Shown here piece after piece: positions 1-11,929 of a stretch of 64,000 bases of DNA. This DNA is from Thereva unica. Lineage: Eukaryota > Arthropoda > Insecta > Diptera > Therevidae. Position numbers and translations under genes: made by a program. The stretch is from contig OX465283.1 in the NCBI GenBank assembly GCA_949987705.1, positions 2,398,207 to 2,462,206 on the forward strand. The letters run 5' to 3'. Under the pieces are notes generated by a model, which was not told the DNA's origin, did no database searches, and was given only the letters and a program-made list of their open reading frames with translations. Numbering within the stretch: the first letter of the stretch is position 1; each line of letters starts with the position of its first letter.

Positions 1-1570
1 TGCCATTGCTCAAATCGATTTTTTTTTTGTAGAACGGAAAGAAAAATGTCGTAAAGTGTATAAAACCTACATTGACATGAAGTCTGAAGCCGCTATTTGG
101 AGCTACTTGGAGCCATAACAGGACTTGGAATACAAAATTGGATGTCGAATTCTTTCATCAAGCATTGTTCACTTCAATGGTCATCATCTTGACTAGGAAA
201 GAGCTGAGGCCAATTTAGAATACCTCTGGGACTTGATCGTTCTCAACCTGGTTTCAGCAGCTTAACCTGTAAAACGAGTACTTCTTTTGGCAACCAACTA
301 CAAAACACTCACTCACTCCGCAATTGTTCTTCTTTAAAGGAATCTGAACATCTTCAAGAATCCGCGTCTTTGCCCATAAAGGCAGAACATAAGTTATGCC
401 CGTCTGTTGTCTGTTATTCAAGACCATTATGCCCTATGCTGTCCCCGTCCCTCCTTCCCTGCACCCCGTACAGCATCTGTGAAAAGCGCTATTTTTTAAT
501 TATTCACATTGTCAGGATGTTACAAAATAGTCAATTCAAGGCCGGATTCCATGGGAAATGGCAGCACAACAAAGAGTACACACCACCCGGAATGTACCGC
601 GGCCTGAACAGATCATGTAACGAGCATCGCACAGAGCCCCAGTTATTCGCCCAGGTAATCAGCCCACTTGGGAATTGGGTGTCATCAGGTGCTCTGCCGG
701 AGTCTTCGGCACTGTATGTGCGCCGCCGCCATTGTATAACTGCCGGCGCACCGCCATTCTGTCCAATTTTCACAAGCTTCTTCTATCATGAATAGCTTGA
801 TTACGTGAAATCTCATTAAGCATGAGCCGCCGTCATTTTGGTAGCCTAGCTACCATCTGGCCTGTCTAGGGGGCTAGATTGGAGCAGTTGGGACCGTTTC
901 GGGCTCCGCTATTGATGCTTTCACTTTCTTTTTGTAAACAGGAAAAATGAGACGTGGTGGAGCTGCGTTTTTTCCTTTTTGTAATGAAGCGGTCACTTTG
1001 GGAATTTTTAATTGCATTTAGTCATCGGAGGTAAATTGGCTCCGTTAATAAAAATTGCGTAAAGACTAACTGCCATGTAACTAGCTGCGCGATGTGCACA
1101 TGAATGAGAATAAGTGTGAATAATGGTTTTTATTGGCCGGGAAATGATTAACACGACTTCTTTCACATTGTGGGTAATGCAAGACTTTATAATCAGCACT
1201 TGCATGAATTCAAAACAAAAACGTTAATTTAATAAAGGATTTATTCATTGCAACACGCCTGGAGCCGAGGTAGGTTTTTCTATTAATTTGTGATTAGATC
1301 AGAAGCCCATCAGATGGCGTACATGTGTTTACTTTGTATCACAGACGGACACTAACACTCTCGGCCATATTGTAGACTGTCCTAGCTATATGGCGAATGT
1401 CATATTGCTGGGGTTTGACTAAATTTTTCAATCAGTTGATTACAGCTATGAAATTGCAACGTAGTAAGGATGTTAAAGTATGCAGAGATGAATTTACCTA
1501 CCATGGATTGCGTTTGGACAGCCTAAAGGCAGAACCAATACGTTCGGTTCCGAAAGATGGAAAATTGTTG
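1..1570. other. Unassigned non-coding stretch
   Basis: No gene, transposon or RNA is recognised here. A 141-codon open frame at 370-795 (+) has an overlapping antisense frame, no family motif and no splice context, so I treat it as chance. The sequence is AT-rich with ordinary homopolymer runs near the start. It could be intron or intergenic DNA. Confidence 0.5.
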
Positions 1571-1574
1571 GAGT

Positions 1575-1892
1575 AAGGACCAAGAAAGGAAGAGCAGGAG
1601 ATAGCGGAGTAAGGAGGAGTAAGTGGGCAGAGAAAAAAAATACTAAAGAGCAGAAGAGGGAGATAGAAAAAGGTATGCTTGCTTTTTAAAAGTCTTGGCT
1701 GTGCCTATTCTTTGAAATATGATAGGAAGGTTGTTCCAAAGTCTAAACGAATGCACAAAGAAGGAACGGCTACCCATTAGGGAATAGTGTGCAGCAATGA
1801 GAAATTTAGTCGAACGCATGGATTGGAGAGGAATGAGGAGTTCTAAGAGGTAAGAAAGACTTTACTTGTGGAGAACTTTATGCACTAGGATC
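1575..1892 (-). pseudogene. LINE ORF2 C-terminal end, downstream half of a split copy
   Basis: Read on the minus strand this encodes the end of a non-LTR retrotransposon ORF2 (CR1/Jockey-like). The residues SFFVHSFRLWNNLP lie near 1730-1780; in this group of LINEs such a motif sits close to the end of the protein. The same block, FFVYTLRIRNNLP, occurs in the copy at 6.6-8.1 kb, so the two belong to one family. The upstream part of this reading frame continues at 2744-2865; an 851-bp hAT-type element separates the halves. Stops and frameshifts show the copy is dead. Clade assignment within Jockey/CR1 is uncertain. Confidence 0.65.
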
Positions 1893-2751
1893 CAGGGGCG
1901 GCGCTTGGGTTTTTTTTGCGCTCGGTGCACTATGTGATATTGCGCCCCTTAAGCTGTTCATTTTTGAACGCAGTGAAGGACAATGGAAAAAGACACACTT
2001 ACTGAATGGGCGAAATAATTTTTATATGTACATAGTTTGCACCATAATAATACGTATAACATAAAAAAAGAATACATAGATAGGAAGGTTCACATGGGTC
2101 AACATCTAATCAACAAAACTCAGAACGTCGTTCGCGGAGAAGAGAGTAGGCAAGGACGATGGGGGGGACAGATTTTCTAAACCTCTGAATTCTTTCACAG
2201 AATTTTTGAATCAACTTTTTGACATATGGGTGATTGTTGTTGTTCTTTGTCTCTCTTTTGCTAGGAAAAGAAAAGAAATGGCAGAAGGAAGAATTAATAT
2301 TAAAAGCAACAACAACAAGCTAAAGCATTTTAACGTATAGTTTGTTGGAAAAGATCGCTCTTGTGAAAAACCATGCAATTCTTCATCGAATTTCAAAAGG
2401 AAATTGGCGATTACAGCATTTCATATATTGAACTCCGGAAAAATAAAGCCAGAATTCGCCCAACAGAACATGAAATTGAAATTGAACGTAAAAGCTCGCT
2501 GAAAAGAGAGTAATCAACTGAAATAATGGAATATTTGGAAGTGAGCTTTTGCATATTTAACTTCTGCATGAACTGAACATGCCAGGCGGTGAAGCCACCT
2601 ATTTAGATTGAATTGAACATGTGTAATTGCTTGCACCCGTGAGAATAGTTTTTATTTATTTTCAAAGTTTTTTTTAAATCTTAATTTCTGAAACTGCGCC
2701 CGGTGTAAGTGCACCATTCACACCTATGAAGGCGCCGCCTCTGCTAGGACC
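1885..2751. mobile_element. Non-autonomous hAT-type DNA transposon with 8-bp target site duplication
   Basis: The element proper is 1893-2743 (851 bp). Its left end reads CAGGGGCGGCGC and its right end, reverse-complemented, reads CAGAGGCGGCGCC, a short terminal inverted repeat beginning with CAG. It is flanked by CTAGGATC (1885-1892) and CTAGGACC (2744-2751), an 8-bp direct duplication with one mismatch. Eight-base duplications and CAGRGGCGGC-type ends are known for hAT elements. No transposase frame is visible inside, so it is non-autonomous. A GGTGCACT motif also recurs in inverted orientation near both ends. It sits inside a LINE reading frame, so it is younger than that LINE. Confidence 0.85.
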
Positions 2752-2865
2752 AATGCAGCGACATCAACAAAACAAAAGAGGTCACAACCTAGTAGGGAGT
2801 TTCGTACACCAGAGACATGATCCGATCTTCGCAAGTGAAAGATGAACCTTAATCAATCATTAAAT
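2744..2865 (-). pseudogene. LINE ORF2 C-terminal region, upstream half of a split copy
   Basis: The minus strand encodes residues including HVSGVRNSLLGCDLF, which align with YVSGVQNSLLACDFF in the LINE copy at 6.6-8.1 kb. The frame is interrupted by the hAT-type element at 1893-2743. When the insert and one target duplication are ignored, the codons run on without a shift into the half at 1575-1892. It is the part of ORF2 after the reverse transcriptase domain. Nothing upstream of about 2865 is recognisable, so the copy is 5'-truncated as usual for LINEs. Confidence 0.65.
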
Positions 2866-3024
2866 GCAACTGAGAGACGTACGTTGACGACAAGATGCAT
2901 CAAGGGATATACAGAGTGTATCAGTGAAATTGTCGAAGCGCCTGGGTATGGATAGGTCTTGGATAGACAAACGAAAATTCGTATTGGGGGGCGGGGGGGG
3001 AGGGGAATCGTAACGGTTTAGCCG
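2866..3024. other. Unassigned, with a poly-G tract
   Basis: Nothing coding is recognised. A G-rich run occurs near 2987-3005, a simple low-complexity tract. Confidence 0.4.
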
Positions 3025-3225
3025 CGTTAGCGTTTTGAATTTTTTTTTTGGTACAGGTTTACATATTACCCTGTACGCAGAATACTCCCACCTATCTAAA
3101 ACTGTAAAAGTCAAGCTTTCAACCTACCAACTTCCGGAGTTATTAGTCAGTCGTCAAAGTCAAAAATTTGTTTTTTTTACTAAAATTTAAACTTCAACCA
3201 CCTTTTCCCCGAAAAAATACTTTTT
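3025..3225 (+). repeat. Dispersed repeat A, copy 1
   Basis: This stretch shares a long diverged similarity with 54465-54665: a block around TTTACATAT, CCCACCTATCTAAAAC, then AAAGTCAA, a TTCAACC segment, CAAAGTCAAAA, and a TTAAACTTCAACCACCTTTT segment, in the same order. The two copies differ by indels. No terminal repeats or coding capacity were seen, so the class is unknown. Copy 2 is cut off by the 3' end of an RTE-like LINE. Confidence 0.65.
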
Positions 3226-3820
3226 TTTACAAAATTGGAAAGCTTGGACTATTTCCTATGAATAATGCCTAACAATTTCTATGCTACGGCCTTTACTTTT
3301 GAAGTTACATATAAGAAATTTTAATGTTAAAATTGGACTTATTTGGTACTTTTCGACAAAACTCAGTTGGAAAAGTACTAAAAAAAGGACGAAATAGAGC
3401 TAATTGCACAATTGCAAAATTCGGACGCCATCTTGGAACCGCCATCTTGATTTTTTTACAAAATGGTCAGATTGCGTTGTCATGCCAACTATACATGTAT
3501 GCAAAATTTCAAGTAGATTGATTATATGGAAGTGGGTCAAAATCAAGTTGCAAGATTTGTTTACATACTACATACAACATACAAGATACAACATACAAAA
3601 TACAGCGTTAACTGTCAAATCCCATACATTTTGGCCTCAGATTTTCATGTCCATGAATATTTCTCTAGCGAAATTTCACGATCGCAGTACATAGTTTAGT
3701 TGTGAATGGAGAGATAAAGACAACCTTAGCAGAAAGGATATGTCCAAACATAAATAATGCAGTTGCAGAGTTGAGAGAAAATGGCTAGAACTGATGATGA
3801 TATTGACAGATGTTCGGTTT
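3226..3820. other. Unassigned, possibly the continuation of repeat A; TACAACA-type simple repeat
   Basis: The phrase CGCCATCTTG occurs twice close together near 3427-3452. A degenerate TACAACATACAA simple repeat occupies about 3560-3605. No credible gene: the two overlapping open frames at 3324-3694 lack motifs. This could be the remainder of the element that repeat A represents, but the second copy does not extend far enough to test it. Confidence 0.4.
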
Positions 3821-3824
3821 AGGT

Positions 3825-3965
3825 AGTGCCTTCACCGTCCGCCAGGTGCTCAACTAGTATTCTGGTACTGCCGGCATCGCAGCTCGGTTAGCGGAATTCA
3901 TTTGTTTCAGGAGGCATAACACTCCGAGGAGGCTGTCTACCGCTGACTTAGCCGATTCCATCTCC
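3825..3965 (+). repeat. Dispersed repeat B, copy 1, carrying the GTTTCAGGAGGCATAACACT core
   Basis: It contains CTGGTACTGCCGGC followed by a GGAATTC segment and TTTCAGGAGGCATAACACTC. The same order is found at 39575-39760, the first half again at 6160-6235, and the core alone inside the SINE at 56467-56902. No coding capacity. Probably a fragment of a short non-autonomous element or SINE family. Confidence 0.65.
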
Positions 3966-6159
3966 AGAAGGCCACTTACGTGGTCAGGTACAATGATGCG
4001 CAAAATGGTGGCACCACTGTCGTCGTTTGGTGCCCCAAAGATGATGCAATCAGACTTGCAGGGAGAAAAACAACGGTGGACTGTATCTACATATGCGCTC
4101 ATTACGATTCCAAAAGGACAGCTCGAAACGATGGCAGCTTTGTTGGAAGGGCAGCTGACTCAAGGAGGAATACTTGTTGGTTGTGCCCCGACATCAATAT
4201 TTATTCATTACCATAATCGTAAAAATTTGTTTCATTGATAAATCTAATTGGTAGGAAGCAATTTTCCTCATCATGTCATAGTTAACCAAAGGAAGAGTTA
4301 GCAAACATTTAACAACTTTACGTCCTTCAACATTTACGGACATTTGCAGTAACGATCATATTACGTCTCAACAATTTAAACGACATTTGGCGTAAACAAT
4401 ACTTGCGTCCTCTTCCGAACAACACACGCCAATATCGACTTAACGCCAACAATGGATAATAAACGGTTAAAGTACGCATCTTCAGGTTCGAGTGCCTTCA
4501 ATTACTTCAAAAAAGTGCACTCCATTGTGACAAAAAAGCGCGTTTCCGTGGATCTTAAAATGCCTCACTTTACTGCTATAATCCGCCGAAAACATCGTTC
4601 ACCTTCCAAAACGTAATCCCAGTGGTGCCTTCGCGCAGTTGAGCCTCTTTTGTTAATTCTATGACTTTGGAAAGATTACGCCCGTTCTCACACACAGAGC
4701 GGCGTTCAAACTTTCCAGCCGAACAGGGGCCTTCATTTTAAGTGGAACCATTTTTTTCGCACAGAGCCACGAAAAAAACGATGACAAACTGTGATTAAAT
4801 TCAATTCGAAACCATTAAAGCGACCAGGTACTCCCGTGCCACCCCATAAGGGTCCATTGTCTGCGCCTTAATCCCGTGCGACTGCGCGCAATTGCGAAAT
4901 CTTTTGGATAACTCCCGGAAGATGAGAGTGCGCCTTGCAAGAAAACCGGAAAGGCGCAAGTCTCACGCGGTTTTCCACTGTGTTTTTGTGATGTTGTTGC
5001 CGAGATTTTCCTAACTGCGGATCGGCCGACGTTACATGGCTGAAATGCAGGTAAAGAAATAAGAACTCCGCTTACTCCAGCGCCAGTTGTTGGCCGCAAC
5101 ATCGGCGTCCGTCTGCCCTCTTCTTGTCTCCGGTTCGATTAAGAAAACTTCAGGCATGCTGACGGGGCTTCCTGATCCAATGCAGCTTGATGGCTTATCC
5201 ACTGGTGACCCATCGACGGACTAGACGTAAGATGCGATGCTGTGGATGCATGAAATGTTGCGTAACCTGACGTCGGGTTACCTTACCACCCAGACCACTG
5301 TCCGGCTGCTTAATGGGATGACTTCTACGTTTTTTCTCTGGCGTATTAATCAAGAAAATTAAGTGTTGCCCGATGTCAGGGGTTAAGTAGAGTCTGGGGA
5401 CAAGCGTAAAGCGATGGTGGACGATCGAAGGTTTCTTTTCAATTTTTGGTCTTAATTTTTCTGAGTTTCCCTGAAGGTCGGGTTTTGGATTCCAATTTTG
5501 TAATTGTGATCTTTTAATTGTGAACTTCGTGGCATTGAAGATCGATAATTAATGAAATTTGGGCTGCGCCATGAATGTGTCATTAATTTTGGCGCGAGCT
5601 TTTACCTTGGCTGCATTTTAAATTCTACTTTTTCAAAAGTCAAATTCTTGTCAGGGCAAACGAGCAAATAAAAAATGGTGCATTGTTTGCGCTGTTAGCT
5701 AGCGGTCCGCGCGGGACGTCTCCGCATTGGATACGCTGCTGTCGGTGCTGATTTAAATAATGCGGTTTCTTGCGTAGTTTCTTCGGTTTCCCGATTCTGG
5801 TCAATTCGGCAGGTCGACCACCTCCTCCTTTCACACCCTGGACTTAGGACCGAGTGACTTGTGGTCACTGTATAGTTCTTGTAGAGTAGATCAGTGGATT
5901 TTAGCGAGTTCACGATAGATACCCTGCTGCTTTCTTACTTCAATTCACCTAGTTATAATGAGTAGCTTCTCGACACTTACCCTCCCTTGACATGTTCATT
6001 GCATCGGATTTTCTGAAGTTCGTTGGCGACTCGACGTGGTTTTTTTTACCAAACTTCTATCGAATGAAGGGTATGATTCTGGACCACAGGATTCCAAAGC
6101 TGAAGCTTCATTTGCTAGGATAGACTTAAAGGTTCTCGCAGGCTTACCGGTTAATAGGG
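3966..6159. other. Unassigned 2.2-kb stretch
   Basis: No gene or element is recognised. Overlapping open frames at 3980-4238 and the frame at 4815-5102 carry no family motif. Around 5785-5860 there is a short similarity to 12150-12225 (TTTCCCGATTC, then TTTCACACCC, GACTT-GGACC), suggesting a dispersed repeat of unknown type. Confidence 0.4.
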
Positions 6160-6235
6160 CACCAAATTTCCGCTTAGGTCGGGTTTTCAACTAGCGGGCG
6201 ATACACATTCTTGTTGTCTGGTACTGCCGGCGTCA
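6160..6235 (+). repeat. Dispersed repeat B, copy 2, 5' part only
   Basis: The segment TTCCGCTTAGGTCGGGT, a following GCGG block and CTGGTACTGCCGGCGTC match 39585-39655 closely and 3825-3880 more loosely. The core motif of the other copies is absent, so this copy is truncated. Confidence 0.65.
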
Positions 6236-6595
6236 CCGCCTTTTGAATCCTCGTGAGGTCTACAACCGAGTCATGTATTAGATGTATATAAATACATTTT
6301 CGAAAGTGTTGACCCTATCTTTGATTGTCTACATAATGTCTATCCTTTTCCTTTGGTAAGTAATCGCTGTAGATAATCCCGCGTCCAGCCCAAAAAACTG
6401 TCGGCTAACCACTTTGCCGGTCCATTTTGCCATCTGCACACACTCCGGAGTAGGATCGCCTTTAGAAATCCGCTGTATTGATTGTTCCTTTATCTCTGAA
6501 TTTCTGTAGTACGTCCATGTTCCCCCTACAGTTATGAAGTTCGAATCGACCACACTATTGCGTTTATTCATCCCTGACAGCAAACTCAGTACTCA
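6236..6595. other. Unassigned; 84-codon frame without known motif
   Basis: A minus-strand open frame at 6329-6583 has no motif that I recognise. It ends just before the LINE fragment that starts near 6600. I do not call it a gene. Confidence 0.35.
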
Positions 6596-6599
6596 CATC

Positions 6600-8110
6600 T
6601 TATGAATTTTTTTGTTCACATCCAAAACAAAGTGGACGAACTGAGGTACTTGTTTGATAACACAGAATTGTATGTTGTCAATGAGACGTGGCTGAAGCCA
6701 AATATCCCAACTCCGTGTTGCAATATATGTCACCTCCTTCCTCTCCTCAAAATTAGTTGGCCAGTCCTTTGGCTCACAATTTGAATTTACTGCAATAATA
6801 GGTAAAATCATAGCCAACTCTCCTCCCACCTGGCTTGGCCATGACAGTCTCTTCATTCGTTTTACTTTTCACCTCCCCTCCCTGTCTTATTTTTATTCGT
6901 ACCGGAACTTCAATAATATCAATTTCGCTCGCCTTCCTGAGATTACTTCGTCAGTAGCTTGGGCTGATATCTACAATGAAACGTAGGTGTTGACGCTAAG
7001 GTTGATTTCTTTAATTCTCTCATCCAATCTCTATTTAATCAATGTGTCCCTTTAGTTCCAAGACATTATAAATCTCTAACTAACCCCTAGTTTTCTTACG
7101 AAATACATCAATTGATTGTTGAGCGTGAGCTCTTGTACAGACTTTATCGCAGAACAAGGATCCCAACCTCTGCTACATCCTCTTTACTAAGAAGACCTGC
7201 AGGTGTGCCCCAGGGTTCGGTTATTGGTCCTATGCTTTTCCCCGTCTATATTAATGATCTTCCCTCCGTTATCCGTCGTTACTTTATATGCTGATGATCT
7301 CCTCCTAATAAGATTGAATTCTGAGTCTCTAAACTCATTAGCACGTGGTCTCAAATAAAAGAATAGAGTTTTAGTCATTTCCTTATATTAAATCTAAATA
7401 AATCACTTACTTTTCCTTAGTAGCCGCTCGCTGTCTCCGAATGATTTTCTACCTCTTTTACTTAATAATGCGCCTCTTCCAATCGTTGACTGTGCCAAAA
7501 ATCTGGATATTGTTGTCAATTCCAAACCCTCCTGCTGCAATCATGTCTCATTGCTGCTCTCTAAGATCTATGGCACACATCGCAAATTGGGGGAACATGT
7601 CAGTCTGTTATCCTCACCTATTCGAGCCAAACTTATTAAATCTCTTGTTCTTCCTCATTTCTTTTATGGCTCGCTGGTGCATTTTTCCATATCCTCGTGC
7701 TGCCGTCAGCGTCTTAAAGTGCCATTTAATGATTGCCTTCTTAAGCCCATTTTTCATTTGAGAAGATCTTATTATGTGTCGGGTGTCCAAAATTCTTTAC
7801 TGGCTTGTGACTTCTTTCAATTCCTTGTTCTCATGGCTTCACTTCTCTTGCATAAGGGTTTTTAACCAAAAGCTACTTTTCTGACTTTCTCCTTCCTTTG
7901 CATCCTTGAGATCCGTGAAATTCCTGAATCCCTGCTCACTTTTCCTAATTGGCAGTCATTCTTTCTTTGTGTATACCCTCAGAATCAGAAATAATCTTCC
8001 AAATCACATTCAGAGAACGAGCACAGCCACAACATTCAAAAGACATGCATCTCTTTTCTATCTTCTTCTTCTTCGTTCCCCTAGTTTTCTCTACTTCTCA
8101 CTTGCCCACT
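6600..8110 (+). pseudogene. CR1/Jockey-like LINE: endonuclease start, deleted RT, C-terminal region
   Basis: The order of domains is endonuclease, reverse transcriptase, C-terminal region. NKVDELRYLFDNTEL and NETWLKPNIPT near 6625-6710 are the N-terminal part of an APE-type endonuclease. After frameshifts, GVPQGSVIGPMLFPVYINDL (about 7200-7262) is reverse transcriptase block 4, and LYADDLL (YADD at 7287-7298, shifted by one frame) is the catalytic motif. The central RT fingers and palm blocks between about 7150 and 7195 are missing: an internal deletion joins the linker to block 4. The C-terminal HVSLL...VLPHFFYGS and FFVYTLRIRNNLP segments follow to about 8080. Many stops make it a dead copy. 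The same family is found at 1575-2865. Confidence 0.8.
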
Positions 8111-9450
8111 TCAATGTTAATTTTAATTCTGTATTTAATTCTAGTAATAACTTTAGCTTTAATTTTGATTATCATTTTAAATTTTAAGCTTATTTTGTGT
8201 GATCCTATTTTACCACCACGGTCACATAAACTGCATTCAACTCGGCTTTAATCAATTTCAAATTATTTCCACTGCCGCATTGCCCGCATACAAGAATCAA
8301 ACTATTTTCGATGCTACACGCGCCATCTATTTCATTTTGTAAGGACTTATTGAGCGATTCGTATTAAGGAAGTGATGACAGGTACCAAGTGCTGCAAACA
8401 ATTTTAAAGATCGCTAGAAACTTATCTTACTATCTCAATGAAGAACACGAAGTATGAAGATAGCAGAAATAGAACACTCGGAAGACCAGAAAGTTGACGT
8501 TCAGAAATCAATCTTTTCTTGAAGATATCAAAGAAGTTCGCAGATTGATTTGGCGCTGTACAAGGGTAGGAAGATAATTTAAGGCATAGTTATAAGCAAT
8601 ATTCACAAATAAAACCACCAATTAAATTGTTCAAGCAAATCAATATCTAACAACCAAACTGCACACTAATATGTGATTATCGAGATTTAATTAAGGTCCA
8701 TATCGTTTAATCAAATAAAAAAACATTGTTTTGACAACTAAACACGGAAATCACGAATCCATCTTGAAAATTTCAGTCATAAAACAGACGAAAAAGTTCA
8801 AGGTACACCAAAGTGGTACCTTCGACGTTCGACGTACCACGCACCGCAACAAAAGTTACAAGATTCCTGAGATACCTTGCCACGATAAACAGTTATCCAG
8901 GAAATAATCTCCGATCATTTAAATTCGCATAATCTCCGCTTTTCAGCCATTAGCAGACAAAATGGAGACGCATTAAAGCCGCCTCCGCCTTCGTTTATCT
9001 GAAAGTTCATCGGGTTATGGAGACAAGTGACGGCGACGCGTTCAGTTTTGAGGGGAATATTTTCGTTCTTCAATCCTCGTAAAATGCAAATTTTTCGCGA
9101 TGCACAGAATGCAAATTGGAAAACTGCAAGCGTCCATGGCAAGATCTAGAAGTGTTGCATTGCGGGGAAGTTAACGATATTTGTAAAATTAGTTTGGCAA
9201 GATAAAATTAATGCTAATGCGACACACCCACAATGTTATTGTTGGTGGTTTCGGAATTTATATCGCGGGATATATGAGCAAATAGATGTAGTAATAATGG
9301 TCGAGGGCATTTTATGCTTAACAGCGACATCTGTTAGTGAAATTAGATGATAGTGAATGTTAATATGAGTGAAGGTCATTATTACAAAACTTAAATGAAA
9401 GATGACAGATGACACCATTAAGTAGCTTTCTTTCCACATTAAATTAAAGT
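8111..9450. other. Unassigned stretch
   Basis: AT-rich 3' continuation after the LINE to about 8250, then no recognisable feature. Small open frames at 8915-9142 and 9236-9439 (-) have no motif or exon context. Confidence 0.4.
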
Positions 9451-9454
9451 AAAA

Positions 9455-9525
9455 TCGAGTTTAGGAATCCCCTTTTGTGCTACTAGTTCGTCATGTCGTT
9501 CAAGTCGTGGTGCAATGTCTAGTTG
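9455..9525 (-). repeat. LINE 3'-end motif, copy 1
   Basis: On the minus strand this reads as CTAGACATTGCACCACGACT, then a CGACATGACGAACTAGTAG segment. The same ~60-bp block follows the stop codon of the Jockey-like ORF2 at 15.6 kb, and recurs at 15165, 35033 and 39888. It is most likely the conserved 3' untranslated end of that LINE family. No ORF2 remnant is recognised next to this copy. Confidence 0.65.
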
Positions 9526-9820
9526 TAGTAGATTTGAAGGATAGAAAAGAAAGGATAGTTCTGGCCATTGCTTTCTTTTTACCAAAGCAGTAATTGTTCT
9601 TACTCTTCTCATTTCTAGCTCCTGACCTAAGAATACATTTTTGCCTCTCTGTCTAGAGTAGATGCTGAAACATTCTCTCTTTTTTGGATATTGACGGGTT
9701 AAATAAAATTTCCAAGCCATAGTTGATCCCCGTTGTGGGAAATCAAAGAAAATTCACTATCGGACAAGATCATGTTCAGCGAACACCCCCAGAGAACACC
9801 TGTCATCTAGATCGAAAATT
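9526..9820. other. Unassigned
   Basis: A 93-codon minus-strand frame (9439-9720) covers this stretch but overlaps the LINE 3' motif and shows no reverse-transcriptase or C-terminal block. Not called as a gene. Confidence 0.35.
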
Positions 9821-9821
9821 T

Positions 9822-9946
9822 ATCCTAGACACAAACCCACACAACCAAGTTCAACTAATTTCACACACGTAGCGCTCATTCACACCTCAGGCCACATCCA
9901 AAACCGATGACGTCACTGGTCCAGTAGTGACATGGCTATACTACTC
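9822..9946 (+). repeat. Dispersed repeat C, copy 1
   Basis: It shares AAGTTCAACTA-TTTCACACA, a GTGGCGC-like block, ACCGATGA-GTCACTG and GCTATA in the same order with 11636-11790. The second copy carries about 30 extra bases in the middle. No coding capacity or terminal repeats seen; class unknown. Confidence 0.65.
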
Positions 9947-11400
9947 AAAATCAATGGGAAATTAATATGAAATAAACTAACTGTTCTATAACAAGTTGTA
10001 ATCGAACTATGAACTCAGGTGTAAAGGTTTACCCCGCCTTTTCAAGCGTCACTCTTTTTTTAGCTACGGTCAGACAAGTTTTACTTTCGCCCCAGGCCGT
10101 GACGTCAACAGGTGCTTCTGTATTAAGGCTCTGCCAGTTACCGCCGCCTTCCTTAGCCAAGTGAAGATCATAGCAAATCTGATTTGCGCGTCTAGTGCGT
10201 TCAATGGAGTTGGGGTAATTATTTCGATTGTTGCGAGGAATCCACCATTATTGCCAGCAAGGATCAGTCGAACTTATAGTATTAAATGCTATCTGCCACG
10301 GATTGTACTCGAAAAATCGAAAGCGACTAGTCGTCTTCTTCTGCATTGCACCTTCCACTTCTGACCATAATTCACGAATTAATCAAATATTTCGCTAACG
10401 ACGCAAATTTCCTGCAGGTAATACCTTCCGATCGTGAAGATCTTGAAGCGAATTCGCGCGGTAATTTGTTTCCAATAAAAATCCTTCCATAGACCTCAAA
10501 TTAAACCGAGGGAAATTAATCATAATTAACACTTTGCGACCGGTAATTTCGCGCAATTTGCAGTATTTTTCCCACAAACGCGAGAAACACTAAACAAGCT
10601 GTTTAGGAACGACCTCAATACGAAAACTGGGCGTCGCCTACCTGCCAGGTTAATTAAATCTAACGGCCATCAATCATGAAACAAAAGACTACCGAAATCT
10701 CGCTAATTGATCGGGTCAATAGCACTGTGGTCGTGTGTTTTGTGTGCTTATGAAAGAGCCCCAAACCCAGCAAAAAAAAACGATCGATGACGATCATTAT
10801 TTTTTTTGCCGGGGATGGATCCATTCATAGCTCAAAATCGGACTCAGTTTCTGCATAATTTTTCGATCGAATGCATTCGGATTTTGGCTGACAGAACGCG
10901 GTCCGTCGTTGGTCGAACTGAATCGGACGCGCGGAGGGACAAACGATCGCCGGATTGTCGCTGGTTTAATGTGAGGCTATCACCAAGGCCCTCCGGAACT
11001 GCGATTTGAATAATTGCGGAAATGGCCGTTTGGTATTTTTGGGTGCAGAAACTTCTTCATTCCGAATTATTTCACTTTGCTTGTTTCCCCGATAATTGCC
11101 GGCCGTGGAGTTAATGTTGCTGGATTTGTTACCTTTGCCGGTACAACTGATCACCATTTAGGGTTCATGCTAGGTGGTTTGTCTTTGCTCAAGGGCTTGA
11201 TGAATATTGATGATGTTTAGATGGATTCAGAGGCTTAAGTGAAATTTATAAAAGTTTGGAAAGCAAAACAAGTAATGAAACTTAAGGAATGAACTAAAAC
11301 GCGAGTGCTTAGGGTCAGCCACACCGTCCTTTAATCGGACAAACACCATGATCTATATACAATTATAAATCAAGCGCCAGATGTTAGAATCAAAGACCAG
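9947..11400. other. Repeat-poor block, possible regulatory DNA
   Basis: No transposon match is visible from about 9950 to 11400 and no credible exon. The centre (about 10380-10600 and 10800-11000) has short AT-rich TTAAT/TAATTA-type words (for example AAATTAATCATAATTAAC near 10510) amid GC-richer segments. That texture is compatible with conserved non-coding DNA, but this is a visual impression only. Confidence 0.35.
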
Positions 11401-11635
11401 GCGGTGATAGTGTTGAGGTGGTGGAAAAAACTGAAAAAAAGTTAAGCTTAACGGAGACGCAAACCAAAACTCATCCAACAGCAAAGTTTAAAACTATAGA
11501 TTCGATCAGTCACCCACAAAGCGCGAAAGGTCATCCAAGATATCCAAGAGTTGGAGCCTGGATCAAACCCTCTCACAAGATCCCACCCAAGACCGTCTAT
11601 CCCCACCCAAAATTCACCTCGCATGAAATCCCACC

Positions 11636-11790
11636 CGAGACACATTAAAACGAAGTTCAACTAGTTTCACACAGGTGGCGCCAAAGCTCACTGAAAAAAG
11701 CGTACCACACAAGTTCTTATCCCGGATAAAGCTCACACCCGAGCTCACAACCGATGAAGTCACTGAGATCGTATCGCTATAGCCTTACTA
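11636..11790 (+). repeat. Dispersed repeat C, copy 2
   Basis: It matches 9822-9946: GACAC, AAGTTCAACTAGTTTCACACA, a GTGGCGCC block, GCTCACA, ACCGATGAAGTCACTG and GCTATAG. The copies are 1.8 kb apart in the same orientation. Class unknown. Confidence 0.65.
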
Positions 11791-11929
11791 TTTATCCTCG
11801 ATCACATGAAAGTTTGAAAGTACCATATCAGCGGCTTTTTGGCTCTTCTTCGATCTTCTCTATTATTCCTCAATTAGATTGGCATCACGTTAATCGCCGT
11901 TGAACGTCTGTGAGGTTATCGTTTGGCCT

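Noticed and set aside
370..795. 141-codon open frame as a gene
   Set aside because: No domain, no splice or start context, and an overlapping antisense frame of similar quality.
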